Source of the DNA: CAVSKL01 sp963728475 [NCBI: Candidatus Eiseniibacteriota bacterium]
GTDB taxonomy: Bacteria; Eisenbacteria; RBG-16-71-46; JABDJR01
Assembly (NCBI GenBank): GCA_963728475.1
Contig: CAVSKL010000004.1
Location: 248,001-312,000 of the forward strand
DNA: 64,000 bases
Reading direction: 5' to 3'
Positions 37,691-45,934 of this stretch are shown piece after piece (positions within the stretch are counted from its first letter, which is position 1; the number at the start of each line of letters is the position of its first letter). The notes below the pieces were generated by a model, which worked only from the letters and a program-made list of their open reading frames with translations, searched no databases and had not been told where the DNA came from. Both the position numbers and the translations under genes were made by a program.

Positions 37691-38187
37691 TCGACCCACG
37701 GACCCGGCGCTGGTTGTGGTGCTCGGTGCTGGTCCTGGGCGCGGCGCTGGCCGGGTGCCGGACCGAGGGCGGGGCGCAGCAGTTCTTCGACGCCGGCGCG
37801 CGGGCTTACCAGAAGAAGGACTACGACGACGCCATCGCCGCCTACCGGAAGGGACTCCTGCGCGAGCCCGGATCGGCGGTGGGGTACAACCTGCTCGGGA
37901 TGGCTTACCGGATGAAGTACAACACCGTCCGCTCCAACGACTGGAAGGAGAAGGAGGTGCTGGCCTTCCGGCAGTCGGTGGCCGCCGACTCCACCTTCTG
38001 GCCCGCCTACATCAACCTCGGGGTGACGCTCTACTACCTGGGGAAGAAGGACGAGGCCGCGCCCTACTTCCGGCGCGCGCTGGAGCTGAACCCCAGGAAC
38101 CCGGAGCGGACCCAGATCGAGACCTTCATCCAGGACGGGAGCGGGACCGTCCCGGAAGCGGACCGGGCCGCCCCGGAGGCCCCGTGA
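37687..38187 (+). CDS. TPR-containing lipoprotein
   Basis: The 166-residue protein has a lipoprotein signal with lipobox A-L-A-G-C (Cys24) and then three TPR-like helical hairpins (A-R-A-Y-Q-K-K-D-Y-D-D-A-I-A-A-Y; G-V-T-L-Y-Y-L-G-K-K-D-E-A-A-P-Y-F). It is likely tethered to the periplasmic side of a membrane and works as a binding scaffold. ATG 37687 overlaps the CPBP stop, and its stop overlaps the next GTG start. No partner is identifiable. Confidence 0.78.
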   Translation: MIDPRTRRWLWCSVLVLGAALAGCRTEGGAQQFFDAGARAYQKKDYDDAIAAYRKGLLREPGSAVGYNLLGMAYRMKYNTVRSNDWKEKEVLAFRQSVAADSTFWPAYINLGVTLYYLGKKDEAAPYFRRALELNPRNPERTQIETFIQDGSGTVPEADRAAPEAP

Positions 38188-39170
38188 GCCTCCTCTGCCT
38201 GAACCATGACGACGTCGGGAAGCTCCTCACCCCCGAGGCCGCCCTGGAAGCGGTGGAGGCGGCGCACCGGGACCTGGCCGCGGGAGCGGCATTCCAGCCG
38301 CTCCGGCGGGCGGAGTTCCCTCCCGGCTCTCCCGGCTTCCTGGGGCTCATGCCGGGGGCGCTGGGGGGCTCGCATCCGGCCCTGGGAGTGAAGGCGCTGG
38401 CCATCTTTCCCCGGAACCGCGACCGGGGGCTGGCCTCGCACCAGGGCGCGCTCCTTCTCTTCTCCCCCGAGACCGGGGAGCCGGAGGCGCTGATCGACGC
38501 CGACGCGGTGACCGCGATCCGCACCGCCGCCGCCAGCGCCCTGGCCACCCGGCTCCTGGCCCGTCCCGATGCCGGCGATCTGGCCATTCTCGGGGCCGGG
38601 GTCCAGGCGCGCACCCACCTGGCCGCGCTCTCCCGGGTGCGCCCCCTTCGCCGGGTCCGCGCGTGGAGTCCGCATCCGGAGCGGGTCCGGGCATTCGCGG
38701 AGTCGGCGGCGGAGGACGCCCCGGTTCCGGTGGAGCCGGCGTCCTCCCCCGAGGCCGCCGCGCGCGGGGCCGACCTGCTGGTGACGGTGACCGCGTCCCG
38801 GGAGCCGGTTCTGTTGGGGGGGTGGGTGGCCCCGGGCGCGCACGTGAACGCGGTGGGCGCGTGCATCCCGAGCATGCGCGAGATCGACTCGGATCTGGCC
38901 GCCCGGGCGTCCATCTTCACCGACGTGCGCGAGTCGGCCCTGGCCGAAGCCGGCGACCTCCTCATTCCCATCCGGGAAGGACGGCTTCCCGCCGACCCGA
39001 TCCGGGCCGAGCTGGGGGCGCTTCTCACCGGCGCCCATCCCGGACGCACCTCGCCGGACGAGACCACCCTCTACGAGTCCCTGGGAGTGGCGATCCAGGA
39101 CCTGGCGGTGGGCCGCTTCCTGGTCGGAGCGGCGACGGCGGCCGGCGTGGGGACGCGCGTCGCGTTCTAG
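38184..39170 (+). CDS. Ornithine cyclodeaminase / mu-crystallin family dehydrogenase
   Basis: The 328-residue protein has the family pattern: an N-terminal substrate region with A-L-G-V-K-A (active-site Lys) and a Rossmann NAD-binding motif A-I-L-G-A-G-V-Q-A near residue 135. I-D-A-D-A-V-T-A-I-R-T-A-A-A precedes it, and V-N-A-V-G-A is in the C-terminal half. Members cyclise ornithine to proline with loss of ammonia, or act as alanine dehydrogenases or ketimine reductases. The exact reaction is not fixed by sequence. GTG 38184 overlaps the TPR lipoprotein stop. It ends the rightward run and faces the O-methyltransferase. Confidence 0.87.
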   Translation: MSLLCLNHDDVGKLLTPEAALEAVEAAHRDLAAGAAFQPLRRAEFPPGSPGFLGLMPGALGGSHPALGVKALAIFPRNRDRGLASHQGALLLFSPETGEPEALIDADAVTAIRTAAASALATRLLARPDAGDLAILGAGVQARTHLAALSRVRPLRRVRAWSPHPERVRAFAESAAEDAPVPVEPASSPEAAARGADLLVTVTASREPVLLGGWVAPGAHVNAVGACIPSMREIDSDLAARASIFTDVRESALAEAGDLLIPIREGRLPADPIRAELGALLTGAHPGRTSPDETTLYESLGVAIQDLAVGRFLVGAATAAGVGTRVAF

Positions 39171-39206
39171 GGGCCGGTCGAGAACGGCTCCGGCCGCGTC
39201 CGGATC

Positions 39207-39273
39207 GCCGCCTTGGATCTCCGGGGCGGTCGCCCCGGGTTCGGGCGGGCGGTGGCCGCCCTGGATCTCCGGG
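39207..39273. repeat. Short imperfect direct repeat between convergent genes
   Basis: GCCGCCTTGGATCTCCGGG (39207-39225) recurs as GCCGCCCTGGATCTCCGGG (39255-39273) with one mismatch in the gap between the cyclodeaminase and O-methyltransferase stops. Function unknown. Confidence 0.55.
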
Positions 39274-39290
39274 CCGCGGCCGCGAGCGGG

Positions 39291-40268
39291 CTACCCCTTC
39301 TCCGCCACCATGAGATCCGCCGGGCCGGGCAGCTCGATCCGCTCCACGCGGGAGAACCCCGAGTCGCGAAGCCAGCCCTCGTAGTCCGCCCGGGTGTGGC
39401 TCTCGCCCCGCTCCGTGGCCACCAGCATGTTCAGGGAAAACAGCGCGGCCGGGGGCGGGCCGGCGCGCCCGGGATCGAGAAGGAAGTCCTGGACGGCCAC
39501 GTGCCCGCCCTGCTCCAGGGCCCCGAACGCCTTGCCGAGGAGCGTCCGGTTCTCCTCCGGGCCGAACATGTGGCAGACCGCCGAGACCAGGACGAGATCG
39601 AATCCGCTTCCGTAGTCGTCCCCGAGCATGTCCCCCGGGCGCGCCACCACCCGGCCGGCCACCCCCGCCCGGTCGAGGTAGGTCCGGGTGAGGGGCACCA
39701 CCTCCGGAAGGTCGAGAACCTCGGCCCGGAGCCCGGCGTCGGCCTGGGCCAGGGCGATGGCATAGGCCCCGGAACCTCCGCCCAGGTCCAGCACCCGCTT
39801 CGGGTTCCACCGCCGGAGCACCGGGAGCACGTGGGGGATCCGCTCGGAGGCGTTCCGGTTCATGGCCGCGATGAAGGAGCGGGTTCCGGCCTCTTCGTCC
39901 GGATCGTTCCAGAGATCGGGCCGGCGCGTGCCGGTGCGCACGCACTCGGTGAGGGTCGACCACCGGCGCCACATGGAAGCGAGGTGGAGCGCGGCCAGGC
40001 GCGCCTCACCGCTTTCCCCTCCGGCGAAGACCCGGCCGGCCTCGGTGTTCCGGTAGCGATCGCCGTCCCGACGCAGCGCCCCCAGCGCCACCAGCGCGTT
40101 CAGCAGCATCCCGAGGGCCCGTTCATCGGCGCCCACCGTGCGCGCCGCCTCGGCGGCCCCGGCTCCACCCTCCACCGCCCGGAACAGGTCCAGCTCCAGG
40201 GCGGTGAGGAGCACCCGGCTCGATTGGAATGCCCGGAGGGCGGCGTAGAACTCTTCGGAAGACTTCAT
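39291..40268 (-). CDS. SAM-dependent O-methyltransferase (acetylserotonin OMT family)
   Basis: The 325-residue protein has an N-terminal winged-helix dimerisation domain (about 1-95, F-Q-S-S-R-V-L-L-T-A-L-E-L-D-L-F). The class I methyltransferase domain follows, with SAM motif V-L-D-L-G-G-G-S-G-A-Y near residue 165 and D-L-P-E-V further on. C-H-M-F (around residue 238) occupies the place of the catalytic His. Such enzymes methylate hydroxyl groups of small molecules and natural products, including polyketides and RiPPs. Start is ATG 40268; ATG 40280 is in frame but has its GGAAGG directly abutting. It is 32 bases downstream of the LanC-like gene, so the two probably form an operon. Confidence 0.85.
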   Translation of the reverse strand: MKSSEEFYAALRAFQSSRVLLTALELDLFRAVEGGAGAAEAARTVGADERALGMLLNALVALGALRRDGDRYRNTEAGRVFAGGESGEARLAALHLASMWRRWSTLTECVRTGTRRPDLWNDPDEEAGTRSFIAAMNRNASERIPHVLPVLRRWNPKRVLDLGGGSGAYAIALAQADAGLRAEVLDLPEVVPLTRTYLDRAGVAGRVVARPGDMLGDDYGSGFDLVLVSAVCHMFGPEENRTLLGKAFGALEQGGHVAVQDFLLDPGRAGPPPAALFSLNMLVATERGESHTRADYEGWLRDSGFSRVERIELPGPADLMVAEKG

Positions 40269-40300
40269 GGCGTCCAGCATCCTTCCGAGGCCCCCCCGCG

Positions 40301-41698
40301 TCAAGCGCCGCGGCCTCGGTCCACTTCTCCGCCGCCGGAGGCCCGGGGGGCGCCGTCGACCCGCCCGGCGGAGTCGCGGTCGCCGGGCCCGGGCGCCCGC
40401 GCGGAGAGGAGAAGCATGCGGTCCCACTCCGGCTCGATGGGGGTCACCGCGGCGAGAAGCGCCAGCGCGATTCCGGCGGAGCCGGCGACCAGGCCCGGGT
40501 CCTCCACCCACCCCTCCTCGCCCACCCCGGAGGCGAAGGTCCGGAAGCCGCTCGCGGAGGCGGCGGGATCCCGGTAGTCGAGTGCGCGCCGGAACCAGGC
40601 CCGCGCCGCTTCGGCGAGTTCCGGCCGGCCGGTGGCGTGATGCAGCCGGTTGAAGAGGTGGGCCACCCCCGCCGCCCCGTGACAGAGCGGCGCGTCCCGC
40701 ACCCGGCCGGTCCCGGGGTCCCGGGCCGCCGCGGCCAGGGCGATCGCCGTCCCTTCCGCTTCCCACCCGGCCTCGCCGGCGGAGCGCGCGGCGAGGAGCA
40801 GGGCGGAGGCGATTCCCAGGTCTCCGTAGCACCAGGCCAGTCGGGAAGGCGCCCGGTCGCTTCCCGGGCCGGCGGAGTGGGGGAACGCGGCCGGGGATGA
40901 GGGGGGGAGGCGCTGGGCCAGGAGCCAGTCGATCGCGGCCTGGAGGAGCGGGCGGGCCCGGCCGGTCTCCACCCCGTTCGCGCAGGCCACGGCGAGAAGG
41001 CCGATGACTCCCGGGACCCCGTGAGCCAGACCGAGATCGAAGGGACCGATCGGCCACGGGGAGGCGGCGTTCCCCGCCTCCGGGGTCCGCCAGGTGATCC
41101 CGGCGCCGGCGCGCTCCCCGCGGTCCCGAAGCCGTTCCACGACCAGGCCCAGAAGCGCGGCGCCGCCGGGCCGGGGGAGGCGCTCGGCGGCGTAGACTCC
41201 AAGTCCCACCAGCCCGGACACGAGGTCGTAGTGGAGCGGCCCGCCCCCCGTATCGAGATGCGCGAGCAGGAGGGCGTCGATCTCCTCCAGCGGATCTTCG
41301 GGGCCGGGGTCGCCGAGTCTCCGGTCGAGATGCTCCATCGCCCATGCCACCCCGCAGAAGCCGGAAAAGAGGGAAGCATCCAGGTCCAGCCTCGACACCT
41401 CGCCGGCGGCGGCGGTGAGCAGATCCATGGCGCGCCGCTCGTGACCCGCGTCCGGCTCCACCGGCGCGAGGTATCCGCGGAGGATGGCCTGCCCCGCGGC
41501 GCCCGCGGCCAGCGAGACGTCCGCCGCCCGGCGCAGGGCCTCCGCCGTCCCCGGCGGGGTCCAGGCGCGGGGGGGCTCCCGGAGCGATCCGGCGATCCGG
41601 TCAAGCGCCTCGCGCGCACGAAACCGCAGGGGCTCGTCCACGACCGGATGCCAGGCGGCGGAAGATCCCGGAGACGGGAACGTCGGAAGGGGGGGCAT
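40301..41698 (-). CDS. LanC-like zinc protein (lanthionine cyclase family)
   Basis: The 465-residue protein has the LanC alpha-barrel signature: Y-D-L-V-S-G-L, G-L-A-H-G-V-P-G, W-C-Y-G-D-L-G (Cys near residue 290) and C-H-G-A-A-G (Cys-His near 339). The spacing of the last three zinc ligands fits LanC, where they activate Cys thiols for addition to dehydroamino acids. ATG 41698 is chosen; the extension to 41836 has no family sequence. The last 40 residues are a Pro/Gly-rich tail. There is no LanB, LanM, LanT or obvious Cys/Ser/Thr-rich precursor in the window. It may be an orphan LanC-like enzyme or work in trans. An O-methyltransferase follows in the same operon. Confidence 0.85.
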   Translation of the reverse strand: MPPLPTFPSPGSSAAWHPVVDEPLRFRAREALDRIAGSLREPPRAWTPPGTAEALRRAADVSLAAGAAGQAILRGYLAPVEPDAGHERRAMDLLTAAAGEVSRLDLDASLFSGFCGVAWAMEHLDRRLGDPGPEDPLEEIDALLLAHLDTGGGPLHYDLVSGLVGLGVYAAERLPRPGGAALLGLVVERLRDRGERAGAGITWRTPEAGNAASPWPIGPFDLGLAHGVPGVIGLLAVACANGVETGRARPLLQAAIDWLLAQRLPPSSPAAFPHSAGPGSDRAPSRLAWCYGDLGIASALLLAARSAGEAGWEAEGTAIALAAAARDPGTGRVRDAPLCHGAAGVAHLFNRLHHATGRPELAEAARAWFRRALDYRDPAASASGFRTFASGVGEEGWVEDPGLVAGSAGIALALLAAVTPIEPEWDRMLLLSARAPGPGDRDSAGRVDGAPRASGGGEVDRGRGA

Positions 41699-41882
41699 GA
41701 TTGCGACCGTACTCCTCGCCCGCACCCAACCGGAGCCGGGCGGGGCAGCTCCGCGGCCGCCCGGGGAGGCGGGCCGGTGGGGGCCGGCCTCATTGCCGAC
41801 CACGGCAGTCTTGTTCCCGTCTGAAACCGGTGTCAAGGCCCGAATCGCCCGGCGTTCTTATCGTGTATTTCTTGCGAGCGGA

Positions 41883-42110
41883 AGCGGGCAAATCATCGAG
41901 GGCCACACCGACAGCGACGGGAGCGACGCCGCCAACCAGACGCTCTCCCAGAGCCGGGCGGAGGCGGTGATGACGTACCTGGTTTCCACCGACAAGGTGG
42001 ACCCGGGGCGTCTGGAGTCCAAGGGCTGGGGCGAGATCAAGCCCATCGATACCAAGGACACCGCCGAGGGCAAGGCCAACAATCGCCGGGTGGAACTGGT
42101 CAAGCGGTAG
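41883..42110 (+). pseudogene. OmpA C-terminal (peptidoglycan-binding) domain fragment
   Basis: The frame gives I-I-E-G-H-T-D-S-D-G-S-D, then Q-S-R-A-E-A-V-M-T-Y-L, G-W-G-E and N-N-R-R-V-E-L-V. These are the second half of an OmpA/MotB domain, including the peptidoglycan-binding Asp and Arg. The first half of the domain (strand and helix before E-G-H-T-D) and any signal peptide are missing. Upstream in frame is unrelated, lower-GC sequence (about 41850-41885). TTG 41811 could start a 99-residue ORF, but the result would lack half the domain. It is probably a remnant cut by recombination where the LanC/O-methyltransferase pair joined. Confidence 0.7.
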
Positions 42111-42170
42111 GCGGGGTTCGTGAACGGCGGGCCGGCCCGCCCCCCGGAACCGGTGAGAAGGTCACGAGCG

Positions 42171-42200
42171 ACGGCCGCCCCCTCTTGCGGGGGCGGCCGT
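42171..42200. terminator. Strong bidirectional hairpin
   Basis: ACGGCCGCCCCC and GGGGGCGGCCGT form a perfect 12-bp stem with a TCTTGC loop. It lies between the OmpA remnant (rightward) and the end of the large secreted-protein gene (leftward), so it can terminate either. Confidence 0.65.
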
Positions 42201-42222
42201 GCCCGTGAACCCTCCAGGTCTC

Positions 42223-45200
42223 CTATCGGATCAGGAGCACCCGCTGCACCAGGTTCGTTCCCGGCGCCTGGAGCTGGATGAAGTAGATCCCCGAGGCCGG
42301 TCTCCCCGAATCTCCCGCTCCGTTCCAGGTCACGGTGTAACGCCCGGGGGCGAACGAGCGGTCGGCCAGGGTGGTCACCACCCGGCCCAGCGCGTCGAAC
42401 ACCCGCAGCCTGACCCGGGACTCGGAGGGCACGCTGAAGGAGATCCGGGCCACTCCGTGAGCGGGGTTCGGATTGACCGCGGGAAGGGCGAAGGAGGTGA
42501 TCGCGATCTCGGGAACGGCCACCGCCTCCTCTACCGAGAACGCGGCGTCGCTCACGTCCTCGCAGGAGTTTCCGGCGCCGTCGTGGGCGACCACCTTGAG
42601 CAGGGCGTCGGAGGTGGTGGGGCCGGTCACCGTCCAGAGGTAGCTCCCGGAGTCGGGGAGGCAGGCGGCCAGGGTGTCGAAGGGTCCGCCGGCTCCGCTC
42701 CGCGAGAGAAGGAGATCCACGCAGGTCACGCCGACGTTGTCGCCGGCGGTCCAGGTGAGCAGGGTGTCGGCGCCCACCACCAGCGTCTCTCCGCCGTTGG
42801 GACTCTCCACGGTGACCGCCGGGCATTGCACGTCGTGGAAGCTGGCGGCGATGGTGTGGTCGGCGCTCACCCCGGGGAAGGTGTAGGAACTCACCGACCC
42901 CACCGAGCTTCCGTCCACCAGGACGTCGAGCACCCCGAAGCCCGGGCTCGGGGACATGGTGAACCCGGCGTCGTCCCCGCAGGCCACCGGCACCGAACCG
43001 CTGGGGGAGATGGTGCCGCCGGAATCGGCGGAGGCGTCGATGGTGAACATCACCGGGTCGAAGGCGGCCTGGATGGTGTGGTCGGCGGTCACGTCGTGGA
43101 AGGTGTACCCGGCGACCGGCCCGATCGAGAACCCGTCCACCAGGACCGCGCTCACGGTGTGGCAGCTGTCGGGGCTGACGGCGAAGGCCAGCGAGTCGCC
43201 GCAGGCCACGTTCACCGCGCCGGCGGGAGTGATGGTCCCTCCGGAGTCGGCGGAGGCGGTGACGGTGTAGCCGTTCTGAGCGAACGTCGCCGAGAGGGTG
43301 TGGTTGGCGGAGACGCCGGTGAAGGTGTAGCCGGTCAACGCCCCCAGCGAATCGCCGTCCACCACCACCTGCGCCACCGAGTAGCAGGAGTCGGGGGTGA
43401 TGGTGAACGCTTGGTCGTCGCCGCAGGTCACCGTCACCGCTCCGGAGGGGCCGACCGATCCGCCCACCCCGGCGGAGGCGAACACGGTGTCGGTCACCGC
43501 GGCGAAGGACGCGCTGATGGTGTGGTTCGCGGTCACCTCGCTGAACGTGTAGGCGGTGACGGCCCCCACCGAGGCCCCGTCCACCAGGACGTCGGCCACG
43601 GTGTGGCACGAGTCGGGGGCGATGGTCACGGCCAGGGAGTCGCCGCAGGCCACCGGGATCGGGCCCGCCGGGCTGACCGACCCGCCCGAACCCGCAGAGG
43701 CGACGACGGTATCGGTCGCCGCGGCGAAGGAGGCGGTGATGGTGTGATCGGAGGAGACCGCGTTGAAGGTGTAGGAGGTCAGCGCGCCCAGCGAATCGCC
43801 GTCCACCACCACCTGGGCCACCGAATAGCAGGAATCGGGGGTGATGGTGAACGCCTGATCGGCGCCGTCGACCACCGGGACCGCCCCGCTGGGGTTGATG
43901 GACCCGCCGGTGCCGGCGGAGGCGGTGATGGTGTGGTTGACGGCGAAGGGGACCCCCGCCCACCAGGTGCTCCAGCGGCTCGAGTTGGAGCCGGTGTTGC
44001 CGTCGTCGGTGCCGGTCCGGGCCTTGCCGTACTCCTGCAGCGTCCACAGGGTGGTGTCGTCGGAAGGGTCGACCTGGGCGGTGCTGAAGTCCCCCCAGCG
44101 GTTCCGGCCGGTCGCGGTGGAGAAGGTCTTGTGGTAGTAGTCCTCGCCGGGGTGGTAGATCTCCGGATCGCGGGTGGTGCCGGCGGCGTCGCCGGCCTCG
44201 TGGATCGAGTATCCCGCCGACGGATGCTGGGCCGACGAGAACTGGGTGTATCCCACCAGGAAGTCGCCGGCGCCGTTCACCGCGATGTGGGCGAAGCCGT
44301 ACCACTTTCCGCCGTTGGTGGCGGTGGCGGTGGCGTCCTCGACCCGCCCCCCGTCGACGTAGGTGCCGGCGGGGACGGTGATCTTGGTCCACTGGGCGGC
44401 GGTATGGGTCATGGTGCCGGCGGGAAGTCCGACCGTCTGCGCATAGTAGACGTACCCGTCCCGGAAGAGGGGGGCGGACCGGATGTAGGCGTCCTGCGCT
44501 TCCAGCTTGCAGGGGGTGGAGCCGCAGGCGCTCGAACCCGACTCCGGCGCGGCCTGCGGCATCTGGTTGCCGCCGGCCGCCACCCACCCCCCGCCCGTCC
44601 GGGTGTGCGATCCCCCGCTCGAGTAGGAGGGGGAGCCGGCGGTTCCGGTGATGGTGTCCACCTGGTAGGTCGCGCCCGAACTGCTCAGGTGGGTGACCAC
44701 GTACAGGGTCTCTTCCGTCGCGGAGTAGGTGACGCAGGGGCCGCTGCAGAAATGGGTGTTGGCGGACTGGGTGAAAATCGTCCCGCTCCCGGTTCCGGCC
44801 CGGGCGGACGGATAGTCGACGGCCAGGTTGATGCCGCGCTGGAAGGTGCCGGCGAAGCTGTACCGGTTGATCCCCACCGAGATCCAGTTCTTGTTGAACC
44901 CGACGATGGGGAAGTCGATGGTGGCCCCGGTATTGAACGAATACAGGTTCCACGATCCGGCGGGGTCGCTGGTCTGGGACACCCCGACCAGGATCTTTCC
45001 GGCCCCGCCGGTCACCGTCTGCATTTCGGTGATCCAACGGTCGTTGTAGGGGTCGTAGAGGGTGCGGGGATCGGTGAGCGACAGCCGCTCGGCCGGCGCC
45101 ACCACCGCCGCCCAGAAGGTCGCGGTGCCGACGGTGCTGATCACCGCTCCGGTGGCCTTGTCCTGGATCCGGTAGTTGTTGTTGAAGGAGCACAGGACCC

Positions 45201-45651
45201 GGGTCGGCCCCACCGCGCCGGCCACGTCGGGCGGGATCACGATGTAGGACGAGTCGGCCATGGGGATGTCGTCGAGTCCGATGAAGCTGACGCCGGGAAG
45301 GGGGGAGGGGGCCAGCGGAAGCACCGGCTTGGGGGCGTAGGGAGGAGTGGGCGCGGCCGGGAAGACCGGCTCGGGCGGGGGCTCGAACTCCCGGGGCATC
45401 CAGGTCCGGATGGGCAGGCTCGGATTGGCGGAGAGGGCCTGTTGCCGGGCGAGGGACTTGAAGTCGACCACCGCCGAGGCCTCGGCGGTCACCTTGAGGG
45501 CGTCCACCACCGGGCCGGGCGGCGCTGCCACCGTCGGCGGCTGATAGACCTCGTCCTCCTCCTCGGCTCCGGCGGGAGGCAATCCCAGAACCGCGGCGGC
45601 GACCGCGAGGGCCAGCAGGAACCGAACCGGGCGCTCGAAACTCAAACCCAT
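42223..45651 (-). CDS. Large secreted protein with five tandem InlB-B-type repeats and a FlgD-like/T9SS-like C-terminal domain
   Basis: The 1142-residue protein has an N-terminal signal peptide cut around residue 29. A Pro-rich segment and a beta-rich domain follow (about 120-560, with N-R-W-G-D-F-S). Five tandem repeats of about 72 residues come next (about 570-935: unit pattern G-G-S-x-x-P-S-G ... F-T-I-T-P-D-S-C-Y-S-V ... V-V-D-G-D-S-L-G ... Y-T-F ... H-T-I). An Ig-like domain precedes a C-terminal domain with N-P-N-P, R-V-F-D-A-L-G-R and S-G-I-Y-F-I-Q-L. That last domain is of the FlgD-like/type IX sorting kind. The repeats each hold two Cys that may pair. It is likely exported to the surface; the PorX-type regulator makes T9SS export plausible, not proven. 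Confidence 0.85.
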   Translation of the reverse strand: MGLSFERPVRFLLALAVAAAVLGLPPAGAEEEDEVYQPPTVAAPPGPVVDALKVTAEASAVVDFKSLARQQALSANPSLPIRTWMPREFEPPPEPVFPAAPTPPYAPKPVLPLAPSPLPGVSFIGLDDIPMADSSYIVIPPDVAGAVGPTRVLCSFNNNYRIQDKATGAVISTVGTATFWAAVVAPAERLSLTDPRTLYDPYNDRWITEMQTVTGGAGKILVGVSQTSDPAGSWNLYSFNTGATIDFPIVGFNKNWISVGINRYSFAGTFQRGINLAVDYPSARAGTGSGTIFTQSANTHFCSGPCVTYSATEETLYVVTHLSSSGATYQVDTITGTAGSPSYSSGGSHTRTGGGWVAAGGNQMPQAAPESGSSACGSTPCKLEAQDAYIRSAPLFRDGYVYYAQTVGLPAGTMTHTAAQWTKITVPAGTYVDGGRVEDATATATNGGKWYGFAHIAVNGAGDFLVGYTQFSSAQHPSAGYSIHEAGDAAGTTRDPEIYHPGEDYYHKTFSTATGRNRWGDFSTAQVDPSDDTTLWTLQEYGKARTGTDDGNTGSNSSRWSTWWAGVPFAVNHTITASAGTGGSINPSGAVPVVDGADQAFTITPDSCYSVAQVVVDGDSLGALTSYTFNAVSSDHTITASFAAATDTVVASAGSGGSVSPAGPIPVACGDSLAVTIAPDSCHTVADVLVDGASVGAVTAYTFSEVTANHTISASFAAVTDTVFASAGVGGSVGPSGAVTVTCGDDQAFTITPDSCYSVAQVVVDGDSLGALTGYTFTGVSANHTLSATFAQNGYTVTASADSGGTITPAGAVNVACGDSLAFAVSPDSCHTVSAVLVDGFSIGPVAGYTFHDVTADHTIQAAFDPVMFTIDASADSGGTISPSGSVPVACGDDAGFTMSPSPGFGVLDVLVDGSSVGSVSSYTFPGVSADHTIAASFHDVQCPAVTVESPNGGETLVVGADTLLTWTAGDNVGVTCVDLLLSRSGAGGPFDTLAACLPDSGSYLWTVTGPTTSDALLKVVAHDGAGNSCEDVSDAAFSVEEAVAVPEIAITSFALPAVNPNPAHGVARISFSVPSESRVRLRVFDALGRVVTTLADRSFAPGRYTVTWNGAGDSGRPASGIYFIQLQAPGTNLVQRVLLIR

Positions 45652-45878
45652 GGCGTCCTCCAGTGGATGGGCAAGCGGAGATCCGTTGTTGCGGGCAGGG
45701 GGTGCGTCGGACCCCGGAGGTCGAACGGCCGGGGGACGGGACTCAGACGGGGCCGGCGGGGAGCGGGTGGACCGGAGACCCTCCGGGTCCCGGGAGGACC
45801 GGCGAAGCGGCTCGGCACACCCGGCAACGATCCCCGTCGATGGTGCCCGAACCTCCCCAACCCGGCCGGTAAGTGGTG

Positions 45879-45907
45879 ATTATGTAGGGTTTTTCAGCGG
45901 GTCACAA
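45879..45907 (-). promoter_or_regulatory. Promoter for the large secreted protein
   Basis: On the minus strand TTGTGA (45907-45902) and CATAAT (45884-45879) are 17 bases apart, followed by a leader of about 220 bases. The AT-rich patch stands out from its surroundings. Confidence 0.6.
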
Positions 45908-45934
45908 GCAGAATTTCCGACACCGGCGGTCCGG

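Noticed and set aside
39207-39273. A CRISPR-like or IS-derived repeat
   Set aside because: Only two 19-base copies 48 bases apart, without further units, transposase or cas genes.
41807-41836. TTGACA (minus strand, 41836-41831) as a lanC promoter
   Set aside because: No acceptable -10 is found at 16-18 bases; only a -35-like word by chance.
41811-42110. An intact small OmpA-like gene starting at TTG 41811
   Set aside because: It would lack the first half of the domain and any signal peptide; a remnant is more likely.
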